Assembly: GCA_964495785.1 (NCBI GenBank)
Contig: CAZBXL010000010.1
Span: 6,209 to 70,208 of the forward strand
Origin: RFSX01 sp964495785
Lineage (GTDB): Bacteria; Bacteroidota; Bacteroidia; Chitinophagales; Saprospiraceae
DNA length: 64,000 bases
Direction: 5' to 3'
Positions 53,342 through 62,800 of this stretch are shown piece by piece. Position numbers and translations under genes: made by a program. The notes under the pieces are model-generated. The model was not told the origin of the DNA. It searched no databases and saw only the letters and a list, made by a program, of their open reading frames with translations. Each line of letters opens with the position of its first letter. Position 1 is the first letter of the stretch.

Positions 53342-54793
53342 ATGAGATATCTATCATTCATCTTATTAGTTTGTTGCATCCAAAATGTACTCGCTCAATC
53401 AACCGAACATAAACTTCAATCAATAGTTGATCGACAGTTGGGGTACTCTGAGTTTGATCATGCTAATGTTACATTGACTTTATTAGATATTGAATCAAAA
53501 AAAATATTAGCATCTCATCGTCCTGATAAAGTTCTTGTTCCGGCATCCTCACTAAAGCTATTAACTACTCTTACAGGTATTAAAATCTTAGGTTCTGAAT
53601 TTAAATTTAAGACGGGACTTTATTATAGTGGGTCCATTGACGATCAGGGTGTATTGAATGGTGACCTTATTATAGTAGGCGGAGGTGACCCCACATTAGG
53701 CAGCTCGTCCTATGACGGTTATCCTAATTTTAATGCCTTGCTCGCTTCTATTGTCAATGCTGTCAAGAACCAAAACATTAATTGTATAAATGGACTTGTA
53801 ATTGTAGATGAATCTGTTTTTGATAGTTACCCTATCGCTCCTACTTGGCAATGGAATGATCTCGGTAATTATTATGCAAGTGGTGCATGGGGAATTAATG
53901 TCAATGAAAATCAATATTTCATTCACTTTTCTAACCGTGATATCATCGGAAGGCAACCAAAAATATCAAATGTATACCCAAACGTCCCTCAATTAAAATT
54001 ATCTAATGAAGTGTTAGTAGATAGCGCAGGGACTGGTGATCAAGCATATATCTTTGGAGGTCCATATAACTATGATAAGCGAATAGTCGGGACTATTCCG
54101 CAAGGAAGTACTCGATTTACTATAAAGGGTTCTATCCCTGATCCACCTACATTCTTAGCTTTTCATGTAAGAAGAAGTTTAGAGTTGGACAATATACAAA
54201 GCGCTGGAAGCAAAAGTGTATTCTTACCTTATAATAAGAAAAAGCAATTGATCAAAGAGTATGATTCTCCTCCGCTGAAAAAAATCGTCATAAGAGCCAA
54301 TGAAAAAAGTGACAATCTGTATACCGAAGCCATCCTAAAGATAATAGGTCTCAAGAAAAGAGGTCAAGGAAGTGGTCAGAATGGTATTAATATCGTCAAA
54401 AAGCAAATGAAAAAATATGGTGTACAACCTAAGAATGTCTTACTACATGATGGCAGTGGGCTCTCAGCTAGAAATAACATATCCTCACAGGCGATGGCCA
54501 CTTTCTTAACTAATATTGCTAAAGAAGAAACTATCGATAGTGTAACTCAATATATTCCGAAGGCAGGCATTAATGGAACTGTCAGAGGAATGCTTAAAGG
54601 AAGTCGTGCAGTCGGTCATGTCTGGCTCAAAAGCGGAAGCATGGAAGGCATACAATCGTACTCTGGTTATATACAAGGAAAATCGGGACGGTGGATGAGC
54701 TTTTGTGTCATAGTCAATGGTTTCTCAGTTGAATCCTCAGTAATAAGATCAAGATTAGATAAATTGATCAGAGACGTATACACATCAAGTTGA
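53342..54793 (+). CDS. dacB: D-alanyl-D-alanine carboxypeptidase/endopeptidase (PBP4, family S13)
   Basis: 483-residue exported enzyme that trims or cuts peptide crosslinks in peptidoglycan. A signal peptide ends near IQNVLAQ. The three penicillin-binding motifs are visible: SSLK at 69-72 (LVPASSLKLLTT), SDN in ANEKSDNLYTEAILKI, and KSG in VWLKSGSMEGIQSYSG. An insertion domain between the first two motifs is typical of PBP4. ATG start at 53342. The next gene, a lipoprotein methyltransferase, has a TTG overlapping its stop, but I prefer a later ATG. Confidence 0.94.
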   Translation: MRYLSFILLVCCIQNVLAQSTEHKLQSIVDRQLGYSEFDHANVTLTLLDIESKKILASHRPDKVLVPASSLKLLTTLTGIKILGSEFKFKTGLYYSGSIDDQGVLNGDLIIVGGGDPTLGSSSYDGYPNFNALLASIVNAVKNQNINCINGLVIVDESVFDSYPIAPTWQWNDLGNYYASGAWGINVNENQYFIHFSNRDIIGRQPKISNVYPNVPQLKLSNEVLVDSAGTGDQAYIFGGPYNYDKRIVGTIPQGSTRFTIKGSIPDPPTFLAFHVRRSLELDNIQSAGSKSVFLPYNKKKQLIKEYDSPPLKKIVIRANEKSDNLYTEAILKIIGLKKRGQGSGQNGINIVKKQMKKYGVQPKNVLLHDGSGLSARNNISSQAMATFLTNIAKEETIDSVTQYIPKAGINGTVRGMLKGSRAVGHVWLKSGSMEGIQSYSGYIQGKSGRWMSFCVIVNGFSVESSVIRSRLDKLIRDVYTSS

Positions 54794-54822
54794 TAAAAAC
54801 ATTAATTTTATTAGCGAAATAT

Positions 54823-55524
54823 ATGATTCATATAAGATTACTATATACATCCCTTATAATCAGTTTACTCCTGGTAGCTTGTAAGCCTGATAGTCCAAAC
54901 CAATCTACACCACCAATAGACGAAAAAATCACCACCGACGAAGTAACCAGACCTAATTCACAAAACTCTGAACCACAAAGAGCTTACTGGCAAAAGCCAG
55001 ATCTGGTTATGGAAAAATTAGGCAATCTGGAAGATGATATTATTGCTGACATAGGGGCCGGGATGGGATATTTTTCATTTGAATTATCAAAGAGAAAAGC
55101 TAAGAAAGTCATCGCAATCGATATAGATGATGAAATGATCAAAGCCTTAAATTTCTTCAAGAACTTAATGGAAGAAAAGGAAAGTAATTTCAGTGAAAGA
55201 TTTGAGGTTAGACAAGCAACACAAGATGATCCAAATCTCAAGGAGGGTGAGGTTGACATTATACTCATAGTCAATACAATTGCTTATCTATATCCTAAAG
55301 TAACCTATCTAAAAAATCTAAGAACCAAACTCAGAGAAGGAGGAAAAATCGTCATTGTAGATTTCAAGACTAAAAAAATACCTGACTATGTCAATGCGCC
55401 ACCTTATGAGAATAGAGAGTACCTACATCTCGTAGAAGAAGATCTCGAAAAATCAGGGTACAGCAATATCGTATCTGATGATACAACATTAGAATTTCAA
55501 TATATAGTTATCGCAGAGAAGTAA
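54823..55524 (+). CDS. Lipoprotein with SAM-dependent methyltransferase domain
   Basis: 233 residues from ATG 54823. The first residues form a lipoprotein signal (LLYTSLIISLLLVAC, Cys20), followed by a disordered, charged linker (residues 21-50). The rest is a class I methyltransferase fold: motif I DIIADIGAGMGYFSFELSK, motif II AIDIDDEMI, and a NTIAYLYPKVTYLKNLRTKL stretch. A TTG 11 codons upstream overlaps the dacB stop, but would lengthen the signal peptide. A methyltransferase outside the cytoplasm would lack SAM, so either the signal is not used or the domain has another role. It directly follows dacB. Confidence 0.82.
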   Translation: MIHIRLLYTSLIISLLLVACKPDSPNQSTPPIDEKITTDEVTRPNSQNSEPQRAYWQKPDLVMEKLGNLEDDIIADIGAGMGYFSFELSKRKAKKVIAIDIDDEMIKALNFFKNLMEEKESNFSERFEVRQATQDDPNLKEGEVDIILIVNTIAYLYPKVTYLKNLRTKLREGGKIVIVDFKTKKIPDYVNAPPYENREYLHLVEEDLEKSGYSNIVSDDTTLEFQYIVIAEK

Positions 55525-55533
55525 GCGCTCGAA

Positions 55534-56811
55534 TTAAGTTACGTCTTCTCTAATGATTAGGCTTTCACGTTCGGGGCCAGTACTTATCATCATGATCGGA
55601 ACACCAAGTGTCTCCTCAAGAAATGCAATATAATCTTTTGCCTTAGCAGGTAGAGCATCGTAATCACTTACTGTATTAGTATCTGAACACCAGCCATCAA
55701 TAGATTTATACTGCGGAACAAGATCTGTATCCGTCAGATCATAAGGTAGCTGCTCCGTCATCTGACCATTAATCTTATAGTGAGTGGCAGCTTGTATTTC
55801 TTTAAATTCATTGAGACAATCTAACTTCGTAACACATAAGTGTGTTACCCCACTGAGCATAATCGTATACTTTAATTGAGGAAGATCTACCCATCCTGTA
55901 CGTCGAGGTCTACCCGTCGTTGCCCCAAACTCAGCTCCTATCTTTCTAAGCTCCTCTCCTATTTCATTATCTTGTTCTGTAGGAAAAGGCCCAGAGCCTA
56001 CTCTCGTACAATATGATTTAAATATTCCAAAGACTTTACCTATATGCTGAGGCGCAAGTCCTAATCCTACGCATACTCCACTTGTAAGTGTATTCGATGA
56101 AGTTACAAAAGGATAAGTACCGTAATCAATATCCAACATTGAACCCTGTGCTCCTTCCGCAAGGATAGATTTCCCTTCTTTTATCGCTTGATTGATGTAA
56201 TAGCTACAGTCTATCTGCTTTAATTGCTTAATAAACTCAAGACTCTCAAACCATGCATCCTCTTGCTCCTTAATATCAAATTCTACTGAAGGATATATCT
56301 TACCTAACTCAATATGCTTATTTTTCAGATCATTATAGCGTGTCATGAATGAATCAGAATCTATATCACCCATACGCAATCCGTTACGACCTGTCTTATC
56401 CATATAAGTAGGACCGATCCCTCTTAATGTGGAGCCTATTTTCTTTTTACCTTTTGAAGCTTCTGAGGCTGCGTCTAAGAATCTATGTGTAGGTAAGATC
56501 AGGTGAGCTTTTCGAGCAACCATTATATTAGAAGTATCGACTCCTAATTTTTGTAGTGCCTTAAGCTCTCTCGCTAAAACTATGGGATCGATAACTACTC
56601 CATTACCGATGACATTGATAACATCTTTTCTGAATACGCCAGAAGGTATCGTATGAAGTACATGTTTTTGATCACCTATAATGATGGTATGACCTGCATT
56701 AGGCCCTCCTTGGAATCTTGCAATAATATCGTAATCATTAGCAAGGTAGTCTACAATCTTTCCTTTGCCCTCATCTCCCCACTGTAGACCTAATAATACA
56801 TCAACAGACAT
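55534..56811 (-). CDS. purA: Adenylosuccinate synthetase
   Basis: PurA joins IMP and aspartate, with GTP, in AMP synthesis. The 425-residue protein starts VDVLLGLQWGDEGKGKIVDY, the catalytic P-loop, and has GGPNAGHTII, GTYPFVTSSNT and TTGRPRRTGWVDLPQLKY signatures. ATG start at 56811. It converges with the methyltransferase gene (9 bases apart) and follows rbfA by 81 bases on the same strand. Confidence 0.97.
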   Translation of the reverse strand: MSVDVLLGLQWGDEGKGKIVDYLANDYDIIARFQGGPNAGHTIIIGDQKHVLHTIPSGVFRKDVINVIGNGVVIDPIVLARELKALQKLGVDTSNIMVARKAHLILPTHRFLDAASEASKGKKKIGSTLRGIGPTYMDKTGRNGLRMGDIDSDSFMTRYNDLKNKHIELGKIYPSVEFDIKEQEDAWFESLEFIKQLKQIDCSYYINQAIKEGKSILAEGAQGSMLDIDYGTYPFVTSSNTLTSGVCVGLGLAPQHIGKVFGIFKSYCTRVGSGPFPTEQDNEIGEELRKIGAEFGATTGRPRRTGWVDLPQLKYTIMLSGVTHLCVTKLDCLNEFKEIQAATHYKINGQMTEQLPYDLTDTDLVPQYKSIDGWCSDTNTVSDYDALPAKAKDYIAFLEETLGVPIMMISTGPERESLIIREDVT

Positions 56812-56892
56812 ATTCTATTTTTAGGTAGGTTATTTAAAACCTAAAATTAGAAAAACCTTTCATATTTGTTATATAATAAAAGATTATTATAT

Positions 56893-57264
56893 CTACTCTT
56901 CTTCACCCATGCCTCCATTAGCCCTTAGATTATTGAGTAATCTATCTACTTTAAACATTTCGTCAAGCGTATCATCTCTGTAGAATGCTATTTCTGGGAC
57001 TCTTCTTATATGTTTTCTGACTCTATGAGCCAAATTTTTCTTGAGATGATGGACATTATCATTGATCTTTTTAATTACACCATCTTTATCTGGAGTATTG
57101 TATATACTGAGATATATCTTAGCCATACTTATATCTGGTGTTACTTGTACTGATGTCACGGTAACGAATGATGAGCCATATATATAACTTCCTTCAGAAA
57201 GCAGTACCGAACTAAAATGCCTTCTTATTGTTTCTGCTGTCTGCTTCTGCCTTTTAGATTCCAT
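56893..57264 (-). CDS. rbfA: Ribosome-binding factor A
   Basis: RbfA helps late 16S rRNA maturation in the small ribosomal subunit. I start at ATG 57264, one codon after a TTG, giving 123 residues. The KH-like fold is recognisable by RQKQTAETIRRHFSSVLLS, DISMAKIYLSIYN and LKKNLAHRVRKHIRRVPEIA followed by FYRDDTLDEMFKVDRLL. It lies 81 bases upstream of purA and is divergent from recG. Confidence 0.93.
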   Translation of the reverse strand: MESKRQKQTAETIRRHFSSVLLSEGSYIYGSSFVTVTSVQVTPDISMAKIYLSIYNTPDKDGVIKKINDNVHHLKKNLAHRVRKHIRRVPEIAFYRDDTLDEMFKVDRLLNNLRANGGMGEEE

Positions 57265-57429
57265 CAATTAGCCAAATTATAATTTACAAAAAGGATTATA
57301 TTCAAAAATGCAGATGTACTAACTATAATCTTTAGCTAATCAATAAATATTGATCTATCTTTTAGTATATCTTTATTTTCTCATATAAAGTTACGAATAA
57401 TTAAATGTCAGAATAGTATCTCTTATTGT

Positions 57430-59532
57430 ATGAAGGATATATTAAGCAAATCGTTAGTATATGTAAAAGGAATAGGTCCTAAGAGAGCTGAAGTCATATC
57501 AGAAGACTTAGGTATAGACATCTTAGAAGACCTTATATATAGATATCCATTCAGATACGTAGATAAGTCAGTTATCACCTTTATTAAAGATATCGGTAAT
57601 ACTGATAGTGTCCAACTCAAAGGAACCATCACTTCAAAGAAGGTCATCAAGGGCCAAAAGAATTCCAGACTGACAGCGACTCTAAAAGACTCAACAGGTC
57701 GGATAGAATTGGTATGGTTTAAAGGTGTCAAGTGGATGGAGAAGCTTTTAGAATTAAATAAAGAATATCTCGTCTATGGTCGACCTAATCCTTATGCAGG
57801 GGCTTATAATATCGCTCATCCAGAAATTGAACTTTCTGAAACTGCTAAAGAACAACAAGTGTTTTTTGAACCCGTATACTCTAGCAGTGAGCGGTTAAGC
57901 AAATTTGGTTTTGATAATAAACTTAGAAGGAAGATAATAAAACAGACGCTTAAGTTATTATCTGAAAATGATGTTAAAGAGACTTTGCCCGACTATCTAA
58001 TTAAGAAACTGAAACTGGCGACTAAATTACAAGCTCTTGTATGGATTCATTTTCCTAAAAGCAAAGCTCATCTTGAAAAAGCTCGCCAAAGAATAAAATT
58101 TGAAGAAATATTTTATTTTCAACTAAGGATGATCTTTAATAAAAACGAGAGAAAACTTAAATACAAAGGGCACTCATTTGAAAATATTGGGCAGCACTTC
58201 AACAAATACTTCAGAGAGAAACTTCCATTTGAACTAACAGGAGCTCAGAAGCGTGTTATAAAAGAAATAAGGGCAGACTTAGGTTCAAGCCAGCAAATGA
58301 ATCGCCTTCTTCAAGGAGATGTAGGTAGTGGCAAAACTATGGTAGGACTTCTTTCCATGCTCATAGCAATAGATAATGGTTATCAAGCTATGATGATGGC
58401 ACCTACTGAAATTCTTGCGCAACAACATTATAATTCCATTAGCGAATCTCTCAAGAGCCTTGGCATCAATGTAGCTTTTCTATCAGGAAGCGTACGTGGA
58501 AAGGTCAGAAATGAAATCTTAAGACTTTTAGCTGCAGGACACATCCATATTTTGATCGGGACTCATGCAATATTTGAAGATCACGTCATATTCGATAATC
58601 TGGGGCTGGCTATAATAGATGAACAACATCGCTTCGGTGTTATGCAGAGAGCAAGACTATGGAAAAAAGGCAAAACTAAACCGCCTCATATTCTTGTCAT
58701 GACAGCAACACCTATACCACGTACGTTATCGATGACTCTATACGCAGATCTTGACATCTCTATTATAGATGAGCTTCCTCCAGGTAGAAAAGAAATCAAA
58801 ACGATACACAAATATGACAAACACAGACCTCAGATCATTGAGTTTCTTCACAGTCAAATAAAGGAAGGAAGACAAATATATATCGTCTACCCTCTTATCG
58901 ATGAATCTGCAAAGCTGGACTTAGCTAATCTTCAAGAAGGATACGAAAGACTCCTACAGTACTTTCCTCCACCCGACTATAAAATAAGTGTAGTCCATGG
59001 GCGAATGAAACCCAAAGATAAGGATATGGAGATGCAGAGATTTGTCAACGGAGCAACTCAGATTATGGTCGCAACGACTGTCATAGAAGTAGGTGTCAAT
59101 GTACCTAATGCTACTGTAATGATGATAGAAAATACTGAGAGATTTGGCCTTTCGCAATTACACCAGTTACGTGGACGTGTAGGTAGAGGTGGCGATCAAT
59201 CTTTCTGTATTTTGATGTCCAGTCACAAGCTAAGCAAGGAAGCAAGATTCCGTATAAAAACGATGTGTGAGACTAATGATGGTTTTAAAATTGCAGAAGC
59301 AGATCTTGAACTCAGAGGCCCTGGAGATCTCGAAGGCACAAGACAAAGCGGAGGCATGGACTTTAATTTATTTAGCTTAGTAGAAGATCAAACTATTCTT
59401 TACTCTGCTCGTCAGATTGCTACAACCATACTAAACAAGGACCCCTACTTAGAGAATATAAACAACAAAGTCCTCAAAGACACCATCCTTTCTTTAAATA
59501 GTTCTGACATCAACTTAGGTAGAATTAGTTAA
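57430..59532 (+). CDS. recG: ATP-dependent DNA helicase RecG
   Basis: RecG remodels stalled replication forks and branched DNA. 700 residues: an N-terminal wedge/OB domain (DSVQLKGTITSKKVIKGQKN), then two helicase lobes with Walker A LLQGDVGSGKTMVGLL, the DEQH box AIIDEQHRFGVMQRAR, motif III MTATPIPRTLS, and C-terminal motifs TTVIEVGVNVPNATVM and QLRGRVGRGGDQSFC. ATG start at 57430. It is divergent from rbfA. The sequence is full length for the family. Confidence 0.97.
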   Translation: MKDILSKSLVYVKGIGPKRAEVISEDLGIDILEDLIYRYPFRYVDKSVITFIKDIGNTDSVQLKGTITSKKVIKGQKNSRLTATLKDSTGRIELVWFKGVKWMEKLLELNKEYLVYGRPNPYAGAYNIAHPEIELSETAKEQQVFFEPVYSSSERLSKFGFDNKLRRKIIKQTLKLLSENDVKETLPDYLIKKLKLATKLQALVWIHFPKSKAHLEKARQRIKFEEIFYFQLRMIFNKNERKLKYKGHSFENIGQHFNKYFREKLPFELTGAQKRVIKEIRADLGSSQQMNRLLQGDVGSGKTMVGLLSMLIAIDNGYQAMMMAPTEILAQQHYNSISESLKSLGINVAFLSGSVRGKVRNEILRLLAAGHIHILIGTHAIFEDHVIFDNLGLAIIDEQHRFGVMQRARLWKKGKTKPPHILVMTATPIPRTLSMTLYADLDISIIDELPPGRKEIKTIHKYDKHRPQIIEFLHSQIKEGRQIYIVYPLIDESAKLDLANLQEGYERLLQYFPPPDYKISVVHGRMKPKDKDMEMQRFVNGATQIMVATTVIEVGVNVPNATVMMIENTERFGLSQLHQLRGRVGRGGDQSFCILMSSHKLSKEARFRIKTMCETNDGFKIAEADLELRGPGDLEGTRQSGGMDFNLFSLVEDQTILYSARQIATTILNKDPYLENINNKVLKDTILSLNSSDINLGRIS

Positions 59533-59871
59533 TGGCTGCAAGTACTAGTAGACATTATTCACCATCACGATTCCATTACTCCCACATGCATATGAAATCA
59601 ATTAGGAATTTATCTACCCTTCATACTCTTTCAGGATTATTATCCTCTATTCACTCAATATATAAATGTGATAAAGATGATACGAATAGGTCATTTGTAA
59701 TATCTGCTCAATCTTCTATGCCTTACGTTGGCACTTGTTTGTTATAATCAGCTCGATAAATAATTAATTAGCAAGCTCCATAAATTAATATCTTAAAATG
59801 AAAAAAGGAGCTCTTTTTCAAGAGCTCCTTTATAAGAGATACCAATCTTAGAAAATCTTCATTTTCTATAA
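59533..59871. other. Intergenic region between recG and the SprB-repeat gene
   Basis: 339 bases. A 71-codon ORF starting at 59532 and overlapping the recG stop codon is present, but it is low in complexity and resembles no family I know, so I do not call it a gene. The right part contains the terminator hairpin of the minus-strand gene. Nothing else stands out. Confidence 0.5.
59801..59831 (-). terminator. Intrinsic terminator of the large SprB-repeat gene
   Basis: A 12-pair perfect stem with arms 59804-59815 and 59820-59831 and a 4-base loop. Read on the minus strand it is followed by a T-run (plus-strand AAAAAA starting at 59801). It lies 40 bases after the stop codon of the minus-strand gene. 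Confidence 0.9.
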
Positions 59872-62800
59872 TTAATTCTTAGATATCTTTTCGATAATTA
59901 CTTGCTCGTCTACTGCAACTCTTAAGATGTACGTACCTGCTGGTAAGTCATTTGTATCAATACCCAAGCTTGTTGCCCCTGCTGGGATCGTTTGGCTATT
60001 GACCTTCTTAATAAGTTGTCCTATTGCATCGTAGAATCCTCCTTCTATTTCTGTTTCTCTCTCAACATCTATATTGATTGTCAAGGTCGTTACGAAAGGA
60101 TTAGGGTAAACTTCTACTGATATTTTCTGCTCGCCTTCGTTATCAAATTCAACATTTATTGAAATTGGATCCGAGTACTCATATGATCCATCAAGATCTA
60201 CAAGTTGTAATCTGTAGTAGTAGATTCCAGACTTAATAATCTGATCATCTTCTAAATCATAGTATAATCTTGCTGTACTGTTACCAGCAGCATCAACCTT
60301 ACCTATAGATTCATAACCACCATCAAATGACTCTGATCTCTCAACGATGAAGTAATCTGAATTAACTTCTGTCTCAGTTATCCAGAATAATTCTGATACT
60401 GATCTGTCTTTATTCCATTCACCATAGAAATCGAATACTTCGATACTCAACGCTCTAAGATCAGTCAATCCGATATCTGTAGTCAAGTCACTTTGTCCTG
60501 GAGATAATGAAATGAAACCAGTTCTACCTTTAACATTAGAACCTGTCTGATTCATAATCTCAACAATGTCACTATCTCTTGTATCATCTCCTCCAACATT
60601 AGGACTTACAAATCTCTTAGATCCATCATAATCAATCTCTACAATATAATTACCTGCTTGAAGACCTGAGAACAAGTAGTTACCTGTCTGATTAGTCACT
60701 GTAGTAGCAACAAATGTCTCAATACCTGTCATAAAGTCTATAGAGTATAGATTAATGATTGCACCTTCTATAGGCGTATCACCACCATCAAATACATTAG
60801 GTATTCCTCCTGAATTCTCTTCAGAATCACACCACACTTGATTTCCTAATGAAGCCCCTTGGTAGAAACCAGCATCTATAGTCTTATTGACCTCACTTTG
60901 ATCCAACGTAAAGTTAGATGTTGTATTAGGACCATTTGCTCCTGTAACATCATTATCTAAACCGTCCATAGGACCATCAGATAATGTATTCACATATCCT
61001 GCCATTGTAGAAGGAAGCATATAACCTATGTAGTAATCATTAGGAGTTAATCCTGTGAAGCAGTATTCTCCATTTGCATCAGTAGTAGTTGTCGCTACAA
61101 TTGCATTAGTCACCGCATTGTAAAGTGTCACAACAACTCCTGGTATACCAGGCTCTCCTGCATCTTGAATTCCATCTCCATCTAAATCCTCCCATACATA
61201 GTTACCAACTTCTGCATTACAATTCTCTAATGAGTTCTCTATCTCGGCAGTACATACAACTTGACATCCTTTCTCGTCAGTGATCGTCACACTGTAAGCT
61301 CCAGGTAGTAAGTTAAATACTGTCGATGTCGTCTCACCATTGCTCCACATGTATGAATAAATACCAGTTCCTCCAGTTGCATTAGCTGTAGCTCTACCGT
61401 CACTGTTTCCACAATTAGCATCTACTGCATCTATAGAGCATGCAGGTCCTCCAATTGATTCTATTGATGTACTACATATAGAAGAACATCCAGCATCATC
61501 AGTTACTGTAACTGTATAGTTACCACCAATCAATCCTGAGATCATAGGTGTCGTAGAACCATTACTCCAAGCATATGTGTAAGGCGTTACACCACCAGTT
61601 ACCATCACCTGAACTGTACCGTTATTATTACCACAAGTTGCATCCGTACCTGTTATAGAACATATAGGTCCTGATCCATTATCAGTTATGATAGCCTCAC
61701 AAACTGTAGAACAACCGAAGTCATCTGTTACAGTTACTGAGTAAGTACCTCCTGATAATCCTGTGATTTCTGATACTGTATCACCAGTATTCCATAAGTA
61801 TGTATAGTTACCTACACCACCAGTTGCTATTACTGTAGCTATACCATTAGACTGACCACACTGTGCATCCTGTACAACTATCTCACAAGCTGTTGGAGCC
61901 ATAAAGTCGACTTCAACTGAGCAAGTAGTAGAACATCCTTCAGTATCAGTAACTGTCACAGAATATATTCCTGCTATCAATCCTGAAATAGATGAAGTTG
62001 TACCTCCATTACTCCACTCATATGTATAGCCTCCAGATCCTCCAACTGTTGTTACTACTGCTACACCATTATTAGCTCCACAATTAGCAGGCTCAGAAGA
62101 TGTCGTACAAACTGGAACATCATCCTGTCCAATAACTACTGAACAACTTGTCTGACAACCAGCTCCATCAGTAACGAAGACACTATAAGTTCCTATTGGA
62201 AGATTTGAAATTGACTGAGTTGTCTCTCCATTACTCCATGCATATGTATAGTTACCGGCTCCACCTGTTACTGTAACAAATGCTGAACCTAAAGAACTTG
62301 TACATGAAGCATTCGTACCTGTAATGACACAAGTAGGAGCATCAGTAGATGAAACATCAACTGTACATGAAGTAGAACAACCATTCGTATCTGTGATTGT
62401 AACACTGTAAGTTCCTGTAGCTAAGCCTGTCGCAACTGAAGTATTAGCTCCATTGCTCCATGCGTATGTGTAATTACCATTTCCTCCGCTTGCTGAAACA
62501 GTCGCTGTTCCATTAGCAAGACCACAATTCTCCGGAGAACTTGTTATTGAACAAGCCAATGCTGTTCCTCCTCCAACATTCACACTACAAGATGTTGTAC
62601 ATCCTGACACATTATCTGTAATATTTACAGAATAAGTACCAGTAACTAATCCTGTAATTGTAGGTGTTGTTGCACCGTTATTCCATAAGTAACTGTAGTT
62701 ACCCGATCCTCCATTGACAGATGCTGTTGCGGTTCCTGTAGCATCGCCACAGTTAGCATTCGTTCCAGACACTGAACAAGTAATCATTCCAGTACCTTGA

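Noticed and set aside
54790..54822. TTG start for the methyltransferase overlapping the dacB stop
   Set aside because: The ATG at 54823 gives a normal lipoprotein signal; the extension makes it unusually long. Coupling cannot be excluded.
59532..59747. 71-codon ORF overlapping the recG stop codon
   Set aside because: Serine/histidine-rich, no recognisable fold, no homologous pattern, and typical of chance ORFs in AT-rich gaps.
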